Notes: a model not told the origin generated them from the sequence alone. A stretch of 64,000 bases of DNA from Campylobacteraceae bacterium (GCA_027081065.1 JALWLW010000008.1:2709-66708), one strand, 5' to 3'. Positions 15,856 through 25,203 are shown, numbered from the stretch's first letter. Program-made: numbers and translations.

Positions 15856-18800
15856 TTAATCAGTAATTTTAACTGAGTAAGCTTTGTGAGAAAGAGGCAC
15901 AGCTGGTCTCTTAATGTGTTTTGGTCTTCTTAATGTGTCAGAAGAGTTTAGAGGACGTGTTAATTTGTCTCTCCATGCTTGGTAAACTTTCATGTTGTTT
16001 TCATAGTTAACATAAATGTCACCAACTTGGTCACCTTTGTGTGCTTTTTCAAGTGTCACTTTTTGGTGCCATGCATGGTTTCCTGCAATTGGGTCTGGAT
16101 GAGAAGGGGCTACAGCATTTTGCCATGAACCACTAAGTCCATCCCACCAAATATTGTCAAGATCTTTGTTGTACTCTTTAAACTGCCATGTATCTTTTCT
16201 TTTGTACATGTCATCTTTAAGACCAGATACTGGTTTAAGTGTTCCAACTTTACCATCCATTGTAAGGTCATAAAGTGGAGCACCCACACCCATTACACCT
16301 AGTGCGTGGTCAAATCCTGGAATATCTACAGCATTTTTAAGCTTCCATCTACCAGCATGGTGAGAGTTCGCTAAAACACCTGGCATTGTACCCTCTGTAG
16401 GAACAACCATCGCTACAAAGTAACCAGACTCAAGTCCTGAAACGGTGTCGGTAATTGTAACTCTTACAGCTTCACCTTGCTTAAGGTTCATTCGTTTTGC
16501 ATCATCTGGATTAATCCAAACTGGGTTATGGTTTTGAGAAATCTCCATAAGATGTTTTGAGTTTACTGAACGTGTATGAATATTGTATGACAATCTAAAT
16601 ACCGTATTTAATGCAAACTCATTTTTCTCAATATCCATATGATCATGGTGAACATGTGTTACTAAGTGAATCATCTCATCACGTCCCATTTTACCCTCTT
16701 TGTTAACTGGGTAAATTGGCACAGCATACTCAGGCCATTTCCATTCAGAAAGCCACTCAGAGAAAAACTCAGCTTTTCTACTTAACGAGTGGAAACCTTG
16801 TACAATCTCACCATCTACTTCAACACCAATCGCATGTTTTTCACCATGATGACCTTCAACTATTAAAGCACCATACTCATCTTTGCTTACTTCTTCAGCT
16901 TTATACTCATGTCCATGAACATGATAAACATCACCAACTTTTTTAACAGCTCTCTCTTGAGGTCTATAAATATTGTCTTCTTCAAGCCATGTTCCCATGT
17001 CTCTCATCATCTCATAGTTAGGATACTTAGCCTTAGGATAATGCTTTTTAGCAATAGATTTAAGGTTTGGCAAGTTGTCAAAGGCAGCTTGATACCACTC
17101 TGGAATGGTTACAGCACGTTTAGGATCTTCTTTTGAAGCCCAGTGATCACGTACACCTAAAGATCCATCAGGATCTACATGATGTACCATGATATTTGCC
17201 CAAAATTCAACTTCTTCCCAAATTTCACCAAGACCAGCAGCCATGTGTGCTTCAAGTGTTGCTCTTGCTGGGTTTTTAGCTTTCCATCCAAGTTTTTCAA
17301 GTGCTACTCTAAGTGCTGGTTGTCTAAAACTTAACCAACGGCTTGGTTGTGTAGCTTCAGAATGCTGATCATGACGCTCTCCAGCTAAACCTGTTGGTAA
17401 AATATAATCACAATACCAGTTTGTCTCAGACCATGTAGGAGAGAGGTTAAAACTTAGCTCAAATTTATCTTCACGCTTAAGTGCTTCAATCCATCTAAAT
17501 CCATCTGGGTTAATCCAAACAGGATTATACATTCTTGGAACATACACACCAATTCTATCAGGAACATTAAGCCCTTTAGCCTTCCATTTAGCTCTCCACT
17601 CATCATCCATAAGAAGGTGAGGTAAAATCATACTCATTTCATATGAACTAAGAGGATACTCTGGTGGCCATGCCAACTCATTCCACACATCAACCTTTTT
17701 AGGTTTTTCACCAGAAACGGTTGCTTTATGTCCTTTACCATTGACAGAGATTACATGCCAGTGGTGCATTCCAACCCCACCTTTGTCTCCAGCCATCGCA
17801 CCACGCAATGCAAATGGTAAGAATGCAGAACGTGCAATCATCCATCCACCACGATTACCAATAGGGCCTGCTCTCCAAATGTAAGTTGCGACTCTTGATC
17901 CTGCATCAATGAACATATCGAATAGTTTTTCAACAATTCTAGCTTCAATACGACACTCTTTAGTAACAAAATCTAAGGTATATTTAGAATACATACCAGA
18001 AATCATCTCTATAAAGTCTTCGTAAGTATCACCTTTTGGTAACGCGTCAATATAACCTTTTTCAAGCAAGATATCTAACTGTTTAGGGTTAGCCATAAGT
18101 CTGTCCCAGTTCATCCAGTTTTTAACCCATGCATGATTAACTAAATCTTTACCATTGATATCTTTTTCATTAAGAATTCTATTTGCAAGGTAAAGGTACA
18201 GAGCAGTCTCTGTTCCTGGCCAACATGGAACCCAAAGATCAGCCATACCAGCAGAGTTAGACATACGAGGATCCATAACAACCAGTTTAGCTCCTCTTTT
18301 TCTCGCATCTGCAATACGTCCTGCAGCTTGTTGGAAATAGTGTCCTGCATCAGCTGCATGAGAAGACTGTAAAAAGATTAAGTCAGCATTTGACCAATCT
18401 GGTGAGTTTCTATCATCATTAAACCACTGAATAGTACCCTGTCTAGCACCTGCTGAACAAATATTTGTATGAGAATTATAACCATCACAGCCCATAGAGT
18501 GAGGTACACGATGACCAAATCCATTCTCATTAGGACGACCCACTTGAAGCATGAAAAGTTTTCTTGACATCTCATCACCCGTTTTAAGGGTGTCGTGCAT
18601 TTTTGTACCAATTTCTTTCATGGCTTGATCCCATGAAGTTCTTATCCACTTACCTTCACCTCTTTTAGAACCAGGAGCTCTTTTTAAAGGAAAAGGGATT
18701 CTATCTGGATCGTACATTTGTGATTGAGCTGCATACCCTTTAGCACAGTTACGTCCACGTGAACCAGCATGAAGTGGATTACCCATGTACTTAATAACTC

Positions 18801-19230
18801 TTAAATCTTTTGGATCATTAGACTTTTTAAAGTCTCCTACATTTACCCATGCTGTTAACCCACAAGAGGCCTCACAATTTGAACAAGATGTTGGAACTAA
18901 CATGTATTCATGTGCTTCAATTCCATTTTCATTCTCTTCAGATTTAACACCTTTTCTACCAACTCCACCACGTTTCCAGTCATTACCAGAAAGTTCTGTC
19001 CACGAATCCCATTTTGCATGAGGTGGATAATGTTGTGGTGTTCCATTTACCAATGGTGCTACATCATAACCTAAATCTTCTGTTACATCTCCAGCTTCAG
19101 AAGAGGCTTCTAATCCTGTAAATACACCTTTAGCAACAACTGCACCAGCTACTGCATAGCTTGTTCCTTTAAGGAACGTACGTCTGCTTTCAAAGAAAGA
19201 AGATTCGTTATTATTCATTTTCTTAACCAT
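15856..19230 (-). CDS. Periplasmic molybdopterin oxidoreductase catalytic subunit (Psr/Phs/Ttr type)
   Basis: 1124 residues. A twin-arginine signal (SRRTFLKG, 15-22) directs Tat export. The N-terminal [4Fe-4S] motif has Cys116, Cys119, Cys123 and Cys162; NICSAG places a likely Mo-ligand cysteine at 258. Family members include polysulfide, thiosulfate and tetrathionate reductases and related enzymes. Cytoplasmic SoeA-type sulfite dehydrogenases lack a Tat signal, which argues against that identity. It is longer than PsrA/PhsA (about 760), closer to TtrA (about 1020), and has His-rich stretches in the C-terminal half (VYHVHGHE, THVHHDH). Substrate and direction are not decidable. It lies 11 bases after the membrane subunit. 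Confidence 0.85.
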   Translation of the reverse strand: MVKKMNNNESSFFESRRTFLKGTSYAVAGAVVAKGVFTGLEASSEAGDVTEDLGYDVAPLVNGTPQHYPPHAKWDSWTELSGNDWKRGGVGRKGVKSEENENGIEAHEYMLVPTSCSNCEASCGLTAWVNVGDFKKSNDPKDLRVIKYMGNPLHAGSRGRNCAKGYAAQSQMYDPDRIPFPLKRAPGSKRGEGKWIRTSWDQAMKEIGTKMHDTLKTGDEMSRKLFMLQVGRPNENGFGHRVPHSMGCDGYNSHTNICSAGARQGTIQWFNDDRNSPDWSNADLIFLQSSHAADAGHYFQQAAGRIADARKRGAKLVVMDPRMSNSAGMADLWVPCWPGTETALYLYLANRILNEKDINGKDLVNHAWVKNWMNWDRLMANPKQLDILLEKGYIDALPKGDTYEDFIEMISGMYSKYTLDFVTKECRIEARIVEKLFDMFIDAGSRVATYIWRAGPIGNRGGWMIARSAFLPFALRGAMAGDKGGVGMHHWHVISVNGKGHKATVSGEKPKKVDVWNELAWPPEYPLSSYEMSMILPHLLMDDEWRAKWKAKGLNVPDRIGVYVPRMYNPVWINPDGFRWIEALKREDKFELSFNLSPTWSETNWYCDYILPTGLAGERHDQHSEATQPSRWLSFRQPALRVALEKLGWKAKNPARATLEAHMAAGLGEIWEEVEFWANIMVHHVDPDGSLGVRDHWASKEDPKRAVTIPEWYQAAFDNLPNLKSIAKKHYPKAKYPNYEMMRDMGTWLEEDNIYRPQERAVKKVGDVYHVHGHEYKAEEVSKDEYGALIVEGHHGEKHAIGVEVDGEIVQGFHSLSRKAEFFSEWLSEWKWPEYAVPIYPVNKEGKMGRDEMIHLVTHVHHDHMDIEKNEFALNTVFRLSYNIHTRSVNSKHLMEISQNHNPVWINPDDAKRMNLKQGEAVRVTITDTVSGLESGYFVAMVVPTEGTMPGVLANSHHAGRWKLKNAVDIPGFDHALGVMGVGAPLYDLTMDGKVGTLKPVSGLKDDMYKRKDTWQFKEYNKDLDNIWWDGLSGSWQNAVAPSHPDPIAGNHAWHQKVTLEKAHKGDQVGDIYVNYENNMKVYQAWRDKLTRPLNSSDTLRRPKHIKRPAVPLSHKAYSVKITD

Positions 19231-19241
19231 CTATATTCTCC

Positions 19242-20186
19242 TTAACTTAACGGTATCATCTGTGGAATTTCTAGCCACGTACTTTTTGCAAGGTAAAGAC
19301 CAATAAACGCCGTTACTGCTGCAAATTTCATCATTGTTCTGTTATCACTCATTTTAATAGCAATAAAGAATGGAATAATATAACCTAATACCATTGCTGC
19401 CCAGAACTGAGTAAAATACTCTCCACCAGAATGAACATAAGCTAAAGTCGCTTCTACTTCTGCTGCTTTATAAGAGAAAAAATACTCTCCCATATACATG
19501 ATGAATGAGAAAAGAACAGATAAAGCTAAAATTGTTGCCAAATCTTTCTTAACAGACTCTGACCATTTTTCAGCAATTAAAATAAATGATGCAGAACCAA
19601 CCATAAAGGCTGCTAGTAACATTTGAATTAATTCAGCTCCGGGAACCCAAAGCTCTCTTGCTGCTGATTGAGACATAATAATTGCTGTATACATCGTAAC
19701 TGGAAAAGCAAGAAATACGGTAAATGGAAATACTTTTTCATAAAGACCAGCATTCGCTCTTACAGCCTTAGCCACAGCACAATCTTTTCTAAATTCAGAG
19801 AAATGTGTAAAGAGTGAAGTGAACATCATAATAGAAACAAGCACTAAGAAAAGAGATGCCATCCATGCTCCAACTGTAATAGACGAAGTCCAATGAGGAT
19901 GTGTAAAGATATGAATCATTCTTAATGGTTGATGTAAATCAATTAAGGTAAAAAACAAGAAAACATTTAAAGCAATAAATGAGATAAGAGGCATTAACCA
20001 TCTTAAACTTGGCATATCTTCATGTTTGTGTCTGTAAAGTAAAAAAGCACCTACAAGAATAACCCCTGTACCAATACTTTTTGCCCACATATTAAGCGTA
20101 ATCATCCACCCCCAAATAATTCCAGAGTGTGCAACATCCATACTAACAATAGCTTTTGTCGCTTCTATTGTACTAACGTGATCCAT
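19242..20186 (-). CDS. NrfD/PsrC-type membrane subunit
   Basis: 314 residues with about eight hydrophobic helices, fitting the NrfD/PsrC/DmsC-like quinone-interacting anchor of molybdoenzymes. The N-terminal segment HSGIIWGWMITLNMWAKSIG and later TLIDLHQPLRMIHIFTHPHWTSS are typical of NrfD proteins. It would exchange electrons between menaquinone and the Fe-S subunit. Its ATG overlaps the Fe-S subunit's stop by 1 base (TAATG), so translation is coupled. Confidence 0.88.
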   Translation of the reverse strand: MDHVSTIEATKAIVSMDVAHSGIIWGWMITLNMWAKSIGTGVILVGAFLLYRHKHEDMPSLRWLMPLISFIALNVFLFFTLIDLHQPLRMIHIFTHPHWTSSITVGAWMASLFLVLVSIMMFTSLFTHFSEFRKDCAVAKAVRANAGLYEKVFPFTVFLAFPVTMYTAIIMSQSAARELWVPGAELIQMLLAAFMVGSASFILIAEKWSESVKKDLATILALSVLFSFIMYMGEYFFSYKAAEVEATLAYVHSGGEYFTQFWAAMVLGYIIPFFIAIKMSDNRTMMKFAAVTAFIGLYLAKSTWLEIPQMIPLS

Positions 20187-20959
20187 TAGTGACCTCCTTT
20201 ATCATGTGAACCTTCTGCATGTTCACCATTTCCATTTGGCATATCAATAAAAGACTCATTTGTTAAGTGATCATTGTGATTACCAAAAATTGGATCTAAA
20301 AATCTGTCTAAAATCGAGTGGTTTGGTGAACCAATTTGGTCAAGTTTCGTAATGTTATTAAAGAGTCCGTACCCTTCAATTCTCTCATGTGCTTGAGGAT
20401 TAAGTGTATTGTTTCCTCCACCTACATAATAGTGTTTAGGGTCAGTATACTTTTCAGGTTTACGAACTTGAACATCACCTTGATGTTCCATAATATATCT
20501 TGAAATTTGTGAAGTTTCATCTTCAACATCTCCAAAGATATTAGCTTCAACAGGACAAGCAACAACACAAGCTGGCATTAATCCACCTTCAATTCTATGA
20601 GCACAATAAGTACATTTATCAGCTGTATTAGACTCTGGATCCATATAAATCGCCCCATAAGGACAAGCCATCATACAACCAGCACAACCAATACATCTCT
20701 CTGAATCAATATTTACAATACCATTATCTAGATAATGTAAGGCAGATACTGGACAAATTCTCTCACATGGAGCATTTTCACAGTGATTACATCTTAAAGG
20801 TGTAAATGAACGTGAGGTATCAGGAAAAGACCCTATATCTATATATTTTACACGTAAACGCCACGAACTAAGTGGTACTTCATTTTCAACTTTACAGGCA
20901 ATCTCACAGCCTTTGCAACCCATGCAAAGGTTAAGATCGACTAAAAAACCTAACTTCAT
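20186..20959 (-). CDS. Four-cluster Fe-S electron transfer subunit (PsrB/DmsB type)
   Basis: 257 residues with 16 cysteines in four [4Fe-4S] motifs: C12/15/18/22, C57/60/65/69, C89/92/95/99 and C116/119/131/135. This is the standard PsrB/PhsB/DmsB arrangement. It has no signal of its own, as expected when it is exported with the Tat-bearing catalytic subunit. The last 60 residues are a His-rich, Gly-rich tail (HAEGSHDKGGH). AGGAGGAAAC directly precedes the ATG. It is the first gene of the operon (order B-C-A). Confidence 0.9.
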   Translation of the reverse strand: MKLGFLVDLNLCMGCKGCEIACKVENEVPLSSWRLRVKYIDIGSFPDTSRSFTPLRCNHCENAPCERICPVSALHYLDNGIVNIDSERCIGCAGCMMACPYGAIYMDPESNTADKCTYCAHRIEGGLMPACVVACPVEANIFGDVEDETSQISRYIMEHQGDVQVRKPEKYTDPKHYYVGGGNNTLNPQAHERIEGYGLFNNITKLDQIGSPNHSILDRFLDPIFGNHNDHLTNESFIDMPNGNGEHAEGSHDKGGH

Positions 20960-21031
20960 GTTTCCTCCTATTTGTTTTTAATATTAATTATTAACACTCA
21001 ATAAAGTAAAATAATAATTTGAATTAATCGG

Positions 21032-21040
21032 AGTATAATA
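21032..21040 (-). promoter_or_regulatory. Candidate -10 element of the molybdoenzyme operon
   Basis: On the minus strand this reads TATTATACT, 73-81 bases before the ATG at 20959. The remaining divergent region (20960-21212) is A/T-rich, contains no gene, and holds the palindrome at 21126-21142. Confidence 0.45.
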
Positions 21041-21125
21041 TCATTTTTTACAAAATTTTGTCTTTAAAAAAAAGAGTTTTCTTAGATTTATCTTTAAAAA
21101 TAGAACTTTTTAACTCACTTTTCAT

Positions 21126-21142
21126 TTAACAGCTGATGTTAA
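21126..21142. promoter_or_regulatory. Palindrome TTAACA-N5-TGTTAA, possible operator
   Basis: TTAACA and TGTTAA are perfect reverse complements with a 5-base spacer, in the divergent region between the molybdoenzyme operon and the DUF309 gene. The half-sites resemble CRP/FNR-family sites such as the NssR-type TTAAC...GTTAA, but the spacing is 3 bases wider than that box. It lies about 90 bases upstream of the -10 candidate on the minus strand. Confidence 0.35.
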
Positions 21143-21212
21143 TTAATAATACTAATTTTATTCATAAAAAAAAATGATAATATATAATTGAAGTAAAAAA
21201 CAAAGGAAAAAT

Positions 21213-21554
21213 TTGCTAACAGAAAATCACGATTTAGAAGGTGCTTTACACGAATACCTAGCACTACTTGATAAAAAAGAATATTTTAATGCCCATGAAG
21301 TATTAGAAGAAGCATGGCATCCACTACGTAAAAAAAACCATCCTTTAAAAAATTTAGCTAAGGGGCTTATTAATGGGGCTATTTGTTTTGAACACCTCAA
21401 ACGTAATCGTACTGATGCTCTACGAAAAGCGACATCAGTACTCAACTCTTTTGAACGTCACAAACATTTATGTATCGAAGGAATTGAACATTATAATTTA
21501 TTTAAAAAAAGTTGTAAAAAGATAGAAGCATTAAAAGCCTTACATAAGCTGTAA
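21213..21554 (+). CDS. DUF309 family protein
   Basis: 113 residues, helical and soluble. The motif FNAHEVLEEAWHPL (25-38) followed by LAKGLINGAICFEHL is the DUF309 signature. Function is unknown. The start is TTG at 21213-21215, with AAAGGAAAA spaced 6 bases upstream; no in-frame ATG precedes the conserved region. It stands alone on the plus strand and converges on fabH, with a 12-bp hairpin between. Confidence 0.82.
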   Translation: MLTENHDLEGALHEYLALLDKKEYFNAHEVLEEAWHPLRKKNHPLKNLAKGLINGAICFEHLKRNRTDALRKATSVLNSFERHKHLCIEGIEHYNLFKKSCKKIEALKALHKL

Positions 21555-21561
21555 GTTTGAT

Positions 21562-21589
21562 TTCATCGGACATGATAATGTTCGATGAA
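21562..21589. terminator. Bidirectional terminator candidate between DUF309 gene and fabH
   Basis: TTCATCGGACAT (21562-21573) pairs with ATGTTCGATGAA (21578-21589), 12 bp with one G-T pair and a GATA loop. It lies between two convergent stop codons (21554 and 21595). U-runs are weak on both sides. Confidence 0.6.
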
Positions 21590-21594
21590 GTAAC

Positions 21595-22593
21595 TTATTT
21601 AGATTCCCCAGCAAAAGGCAACAAAGCAGAGGCCCAAGTAAGCCCTCCACCAAAAGTATCCAGTAACATCAATTCACCTTTTTTAAGACGACCAGACTCC
21701 CAAATATCATTAATTGCCATAGGTATAGAAGCTGCTGAAGTATTTCCATATTTTCCTACAGTTAAGACAACTTGCTCTTTTTTCATTTTCAGGGCATCTC
21801 CTACAGCTTTAATGATTCTATAGTTTGCTTGATGGGGTACAAAATGAGGAATATCATCTGAAACAATTTTATTTTTAGCTAAAATATCTTTTACATCTTT
21901 AGTCAACGTTTTTACAGCTAATTTAAATGTTTCATTCCCTTTCATCTGTACAAAATTTAAGCCCTCATCAATTACTTTTTGAGAAACAGGATGAATACAG
22001 CCAGGTGCTGGTGTTTTTAAAAAATCAGCATATGAACCATCAGCTGAAGCATGAATATCAATTAATGCCTCAGCTTTATTTTCCGTAGCTGAGATAACAG
22101 CAGCACCTGCACCATCACCAAATAAAATACAAGTTGTTCTATCTGTATAATCAACAATGGAAGAGAATTTTTCAGCCCCGATAATAAGCACATGTTTTTT
22201 CATACCAGATTCAATAAAAGCTTTTGCTACAGATAATGCATAAACAAATCCTGAACATGCTGCTGAAATATCAAAAGCTTGAACATTTTTAATACCCAAT
22301 TTATCTGAAATAATACAAGAAGTAGCTGGCATATTAAAATAATCGGGAGTAACTGTAGCACAAACAACTAAATCAATATCTGAATATTTCAATCCAGCTC
22401 TCTCAATCGCTACCTTAGCAGCTTTAGTAGCCATATCACTTGTATACTCATCCTCTGCAGCTATTCTACGTTCTGAGATTCCTGTACGTTTTAAAATCCA
22501 TTCATCACTGGTATCAACCATTGTTTCCAAATCGCTATTACTTAATACTTTAGAGGGGACATAAGCCCCAATAGAATGAAATTTGGCGTACAT
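21595..22593 (-). CDS. fabH: 3-oxoacyl-ACP synthase III
   Basis: 332 residues. FabH starts fatty acid synthesis by condensing acetyl-CoA with malonyl-ACP. The catalytic Cys lies in DISAACSGFVYAL, the His in FVPHQANYRI and the Asn in GKYGNTSAAS. Length fits the family. It follows plsX by 8 bases; plsX-fabH pairing after rpmF is the common bacterial arrangement for lipid initiation. Confidence 0.96.
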   Translation of the reverse strand: MYAKFHSIGAYVPSKVLSNSDLETMVDTSDEWILKRTGISERRIAAEDEYTSDMATKAAKVAIERAGLKYSDIDLVVCATVTPDYFNMPATSCIISDKLGIKNVQAFDISAACSGFVYALSVAKAFIESGMKKHVLIIGAEKFSSIVDYTDRTTCILFGDGAGAAVISATENKAEALIDIHASADGSYADFLKTPAPGCIHPVSQKVIDEGLNFVQMKGNETFKLAVKTLTKDVKDILAKNKIVSDDIPHFVPHQANYRIIKAVGDALKMKKEQVVLTVGKYGNTSAASIPMAINDIWESGRLKKGELMLLDTFGGGLTWASALLPFAGESK

Positions 22594-22601
22594 TATTTCC
22601 C

Positions 22602-23591
22602 CTATGCGTTGTTTTTCACTAGTAACTCTTCAATGCTTTTATTAACACCTGAATCACTGTATGCTATGGCTTGAAAAATTGCATTTTTAATCGCCTTAGC
22701 ATTACTTTTTCCGTGTGATATAATAGCACAACCTTTTACTCCAAGTAAAGGTGCACCACCATATTCTGCATAATCTACTTTCTCTTTAAGCTTTTTAAAC
22801 ACTTTTTTCTTCATCATAAAAGCCCCAATTTTTGCAGGAATAGACTTTTTAATGTGCGTTTTCATTAAAGTAAATACGGTTGAGACAACACCTTCACTGG
22901 CTTTAAGTACAATATTTCCTGTATACCCATCGCAAACAACAACATCCATTGAAGCATTAAAAATATCTGACCCCTCAACATTACCTTGAAAACCTGGAAC
23001 ATTTTTCATTAACTTAAAAGCTTCCTTGGTTAAAGCATTACCTTTAGAATCCTCTTCACCATTCGAAAGAAGTCCAACCCTTGGTGTTTCTAAACCCAAA
23101 ACTTTTTGTGCGTAAACTTCACCCATAATAGCAAACTCATAAAGATTTTGAGGTGTACAATCCGTGACTGCACCCACATCTAAAAGTAAGGTTTTTGAAG
23201 CAATGGTTGGCATAATCGTTGCTAATGCTGGTTTACCAATGCCAGGTAAACGCCCAATTCTAAGTGTTGCCAAAGTCATGGTAGCACCAGAGTGTCCAGC
23301 TGAGACTACCCCATCAGCCAAGCCATCTCTTACCAACTCTACTGCTTTAAAAATTGAGGACTCTTTTCTTTTTAATGCAGAAGTTGCCTGATCTGACATA
23401 GAGATAACATCAGAAGATTCTACAATTTCTACTTTAGAATGATAATATTTAGGAAGAAATGAAATAATTTGTTCTCTATCACCTACAAGTATAGGTAAAA
23501 ATTTTTTTTTATGTAGTGCTTGTACTACACCCTCTATAATAGGTTCGGGACCAAAGTCCCCACCCATTGCATCAATGGCAATTCTAATCAT
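22602..23591 (-). CDS. plsX: Phosphate acyltransferase PlsX
   Basis: 329 residues. It makes acyl-phosphate from acyl-ACP for phospholipid synthesis. The N-terminal IAIDAMGGDFGPEPIIEG is the family signature, and the ADGVVSAGHSGATM and DVGAVTDCTPQNLYEFA segments are conserved. It sits 14 bases after rpmF and before fabH. Confidence 0.95.
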   Translation of the reverse strand: MIRIAIDAMGGDFGPEPIIEGVVQALHKKKFLPILVGDREQIISFLPKYYHSKVEIVESSDVISMSDQATSALKRKESSIFKAVELVRDGLADGVVSAGHSGATMTLATLRIGRLPGIGKPALATIMPTIASKTLLLDVGAVTDCTPQNLYEFAIMGEVYAQKVLGLETPRVGLLSNGEEDSKGNALTKEAFKLMKNVPGFQGNVEGSDIFNASMDVVVCDGYTGNIVLKASEGVVSTVFTLMKTHIKKSIPAKIGAFMMKKKVFKKLKEKVDYAEYGGAPLLGVKGCAIISHGKSNAKAIKNAIFQAIAYSDSGVNKSIEELLVKNNA

Positions 23592-23605
23592 TCAGAACTA
23601 CTTAC

Positions 23606-23767
23606 TTATGCTTTTGTTGTGTTATACTCACCAGTTGTCATATTCATGTGGTGAGGCATTCTCCATGTACCATCTGCATCTTTTACAGGTCTTGGTAATG
23701 TTAATTTATAATGCGTTCTTCTTTTCGCTGATCTGGTCTTAGAGACACGTCTTTTAGGTACTGCCAT
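23606..23767 (-). CDS. rpmF: 50S ribosomal protein L32
   Basis: A 53-residue gene beginning [20 protein letters not shown], the unmistakable L32 N-terminus, and ending NTTKA. The usual CxxC zinc site is absent; the C-terminal part has Met/His residues instead (RMPHHMNM), as in cysteine-free L32 forms. AAAGGAATTA precedes the ATG. It lies between the DUF177 gene and plsX, the classic position. Confidence 0.95.
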   Translation of the reverse strand: MAVPKRRVSKTRSAKRRTHYKLTLPRPVKDADGTWRMPHHMNMTTGEYNTTKA

Positions 23768-23788
23768 AATTAATTCCTTTTATTTTTA

Positions 23789-24163
23789 TTAAAATTCTTG
23801 TTCGAATTCATGCTCATCTTCATCACACTGTTTACAATAATGGAATGAGTTTTGAACAGATGCTATTTCACTTTGAACAATAAATTCAAGGTCAATAACA
23901 CCATCAATAAATTCGATTATATCTAAATCATCTTCAGTCTCAACAACTTCATCTAACAAGGTTAAATGAAGAGGTGATTTCATATCATAATGATACTCAT
24001 CACCACATCTATCACATAGCAGTTTAACCTGACCATCAAGATTGCCTTCGAGTCTTAATCGATGATAACCACTTTTTGCCAGAGTACCTTCTAATTTCAC
24101 ACCATCAACTGTTAATTCAAAAGGTTTTTTCGTCTGACCCACTTTATCAAAAACTATTTTCAT
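23789..24163 (-). CDS. DUF177/YceD family protein
   Basis: 124 residues. Two CxxC pairs (Cys50/Cys53 in LLCDRCGDEY and Cys110/Cys113 in HYCKQCDED) could bind zinc. DUF177 (YceD) proteins are almost always encoded just before rpmF, as here, and affect 23S rRNA accumulation in studied organisms. It is acidic and cytoplasmic, 12 bases after ndk. Confidence 0.85.
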   Translation of the reverse strand: MKIVFDKVGQTKKPFELTVDGVKLEGTLAKSGYHRLRLEGNLDGQVKLLCDRCGDEYHYDMKSPLHLTLLDEVVETEDDLDIIEFIDGVIDLEFIVQSEIASVQNSFHYCKQCDEDEHEFEQEF

Positions 24164-24175
24164 AGTCTTAAAGCC

Positions 24176-24601
24176 TTATACAAGCTCTCTTTGTGCAAAG
24201 AAAAAATTAATTTCATTTACTGCATTCTCAACAGAGTCAGAACCATGAACAGCATTAGCATCAATACTTTCTGCAAAGTCAGCTCTAATAGTTCCAGCTT
24301 CTGCTTCAGCAGGGTTTGTAGCACCCATTAAATCTCTATTTGTCTGCATTGCATTTTCACCTTCAAGTACAGTTACAACAACTGGTCCAGAAATCATAAA
24401 CTCAACAAGATCTTTAAAAAAAGGTCGCTCTGCATGAATAGCATAAAACTCTTCAGCATCTGATTTAGATAATTGAATTTTTTTAGTTGCTGCAATTCTA
24501 AGGTTTGCTGCTTCGAAACGAGCAAGAATTTGTCCTACTACATTTTTAGCTACTGCATCTGGTTTAATGATTGATAATGTTTGTTCCACGATTTGCTCCA
24601 T
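24176..24601 (-). CDS. ndk: Nucleoside diphosphate kinase
   Basis: 141 residues. It transfers phosphate from ATP to NDPs through a phospho-histidine; the catalytic His is in NAVHGSDS near residue 120, and [13 protein letters not shown] is the N-terminal signature. There is a short extension MEQIVEQ before the usual start; TTG or other later starts are possible. It is followed by the DUF177 gene. Confidence 0.95.
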   Translation of the reverse strand: MEQIVEQTLSIIKPDAVAKNVVGQILARFEAANLRIAATKKIQLSKSDAEEFYAIHAERPFFKDLVEFMISGPVVVTVLEGENAMQTNRDLMGATNPAEAEAGTIRADFAESIDANAVHGSDSVENAVNEINFFFAQRELV

Positions 24602-24723
24602 TAAGCTTAGTGATTTAATTAAAAAGTAATCACTACTAAAGTATTTTGAGCTGGAATTATATCTGAAATTATTTAAGAAAAAGATTTATTCAAAAGGAGA
24701 TTTTAAAGTAAAAGAAAATTAGC

Positions 24724-24755
24724 TGTAAATCATAGTAACAAAACTATGATTTACA
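24724..24755 (-). terminator. Terminator after the ferredoxin gene
   Basis: TGTAAATCATAGT (24724-24736) and ACTATGATTTACA (24743-24755) form a perfect 13-bp stem with a 6-base loop. Minus-strand sequence beyond it is GCTAATTTTCTTTTA. It lies 12 bases after the ferredoxin stop. Confidence 0.75.
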
Positions 24756-24766
24756 AAGGTTAAGAC

Positions 24767-25042
24767 TTAGTCCTCAACTACATCTGTACCTGGCTCACCT
24801 CTTTCTGGATGAAGTGTTAAACCATCTTTTGGCTCATCCCAAACGATACATTCATCTGTTGGACATGCTTCAGCACAAGCTGGAACATCAAAGTGACCTA
24901 CACACTCAACACATTTGTCTTCGTATACGTAATAGATATCCTCATCTAGTGGGTTATCATCCTCATCTACAATTGCTTCTGTTGGACATTCGTCAATACA
25001 TGCTGCACAGTTGATACAAGTATCTAAAATTTTTACTGCCAT
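24767..25042 (-). CDS. fdx: 2[4Fe-4S] ferredoxin
   Basis: 91 residues. The first cluster motif has Cys9/12/15/19 (CINCAACIDECP) and the second Cys44/47/56/60, with an 8-base-longer insertion between the second and third cysteine, as in Allochromatium-type ferredoxins. An acidic C-terminal tail follows. It is a cytoplasmic low-potential electron carrier. It has its own promoter-like TATAGT at 25070-25075 and a strong terminator, so it is probably monocistronic. Confidence 0.93.
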   Translation of the reverse strand: MAVKILDTCINCAACIDECPTEAIVDEDDNPLDEDIYYVYEDKCVECVGHFDVPACAEACPTDECIVWDEPKDGLTLHPERGEPGTDVVED

Positions 25043-25069
25043 TTTAATTCCTTAATTTTAAGTTACCAA

Positions 25070-25075
25070 ACTATA
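25070..25075 (-). promoter_or_regulatory. Probable -10 box of the ferredoxin gene
   Basis: The minus strand reads GGTTATAGTTTGG, with TATAGT at 25070-25075, 28 bases before the ATG; TAAGGAATTAAA supplies the ribosome binding site. No -35 is evident. Confidence 0.5.
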
Positions 25076-25203
25076 ACCAAAGTAGATTAAAAAAATCTTT
25101 AATTGATACATATTCAAGTTTTAAATTGATACAAATCGTAGCAAATTCTCCTATTATTATAGTTTTAAAAATTGATAATCATATTCAAAATTATTTTTTA
25201 AAA

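Noticed and set aside
16716..17136. His- and Gln-rich open frames on the plus strand
   Set aside because: They are antisense to the molybdoenzyme catalytic gene; the odd composition comes from its codons.
15856..19230. Assignment as SoeA sulfite dehydrogenase from the sox context
   Set aside because: SoeA acts in the cytoplasm without a Tat signal; this protein has a clear SRRTFLK signal.
24602..24723. Small gene between ndk and the ferredoxin terminator
   Set aside because: No open frame with a ribosome site; A/T-rich promoter-like sequence for ndk only.
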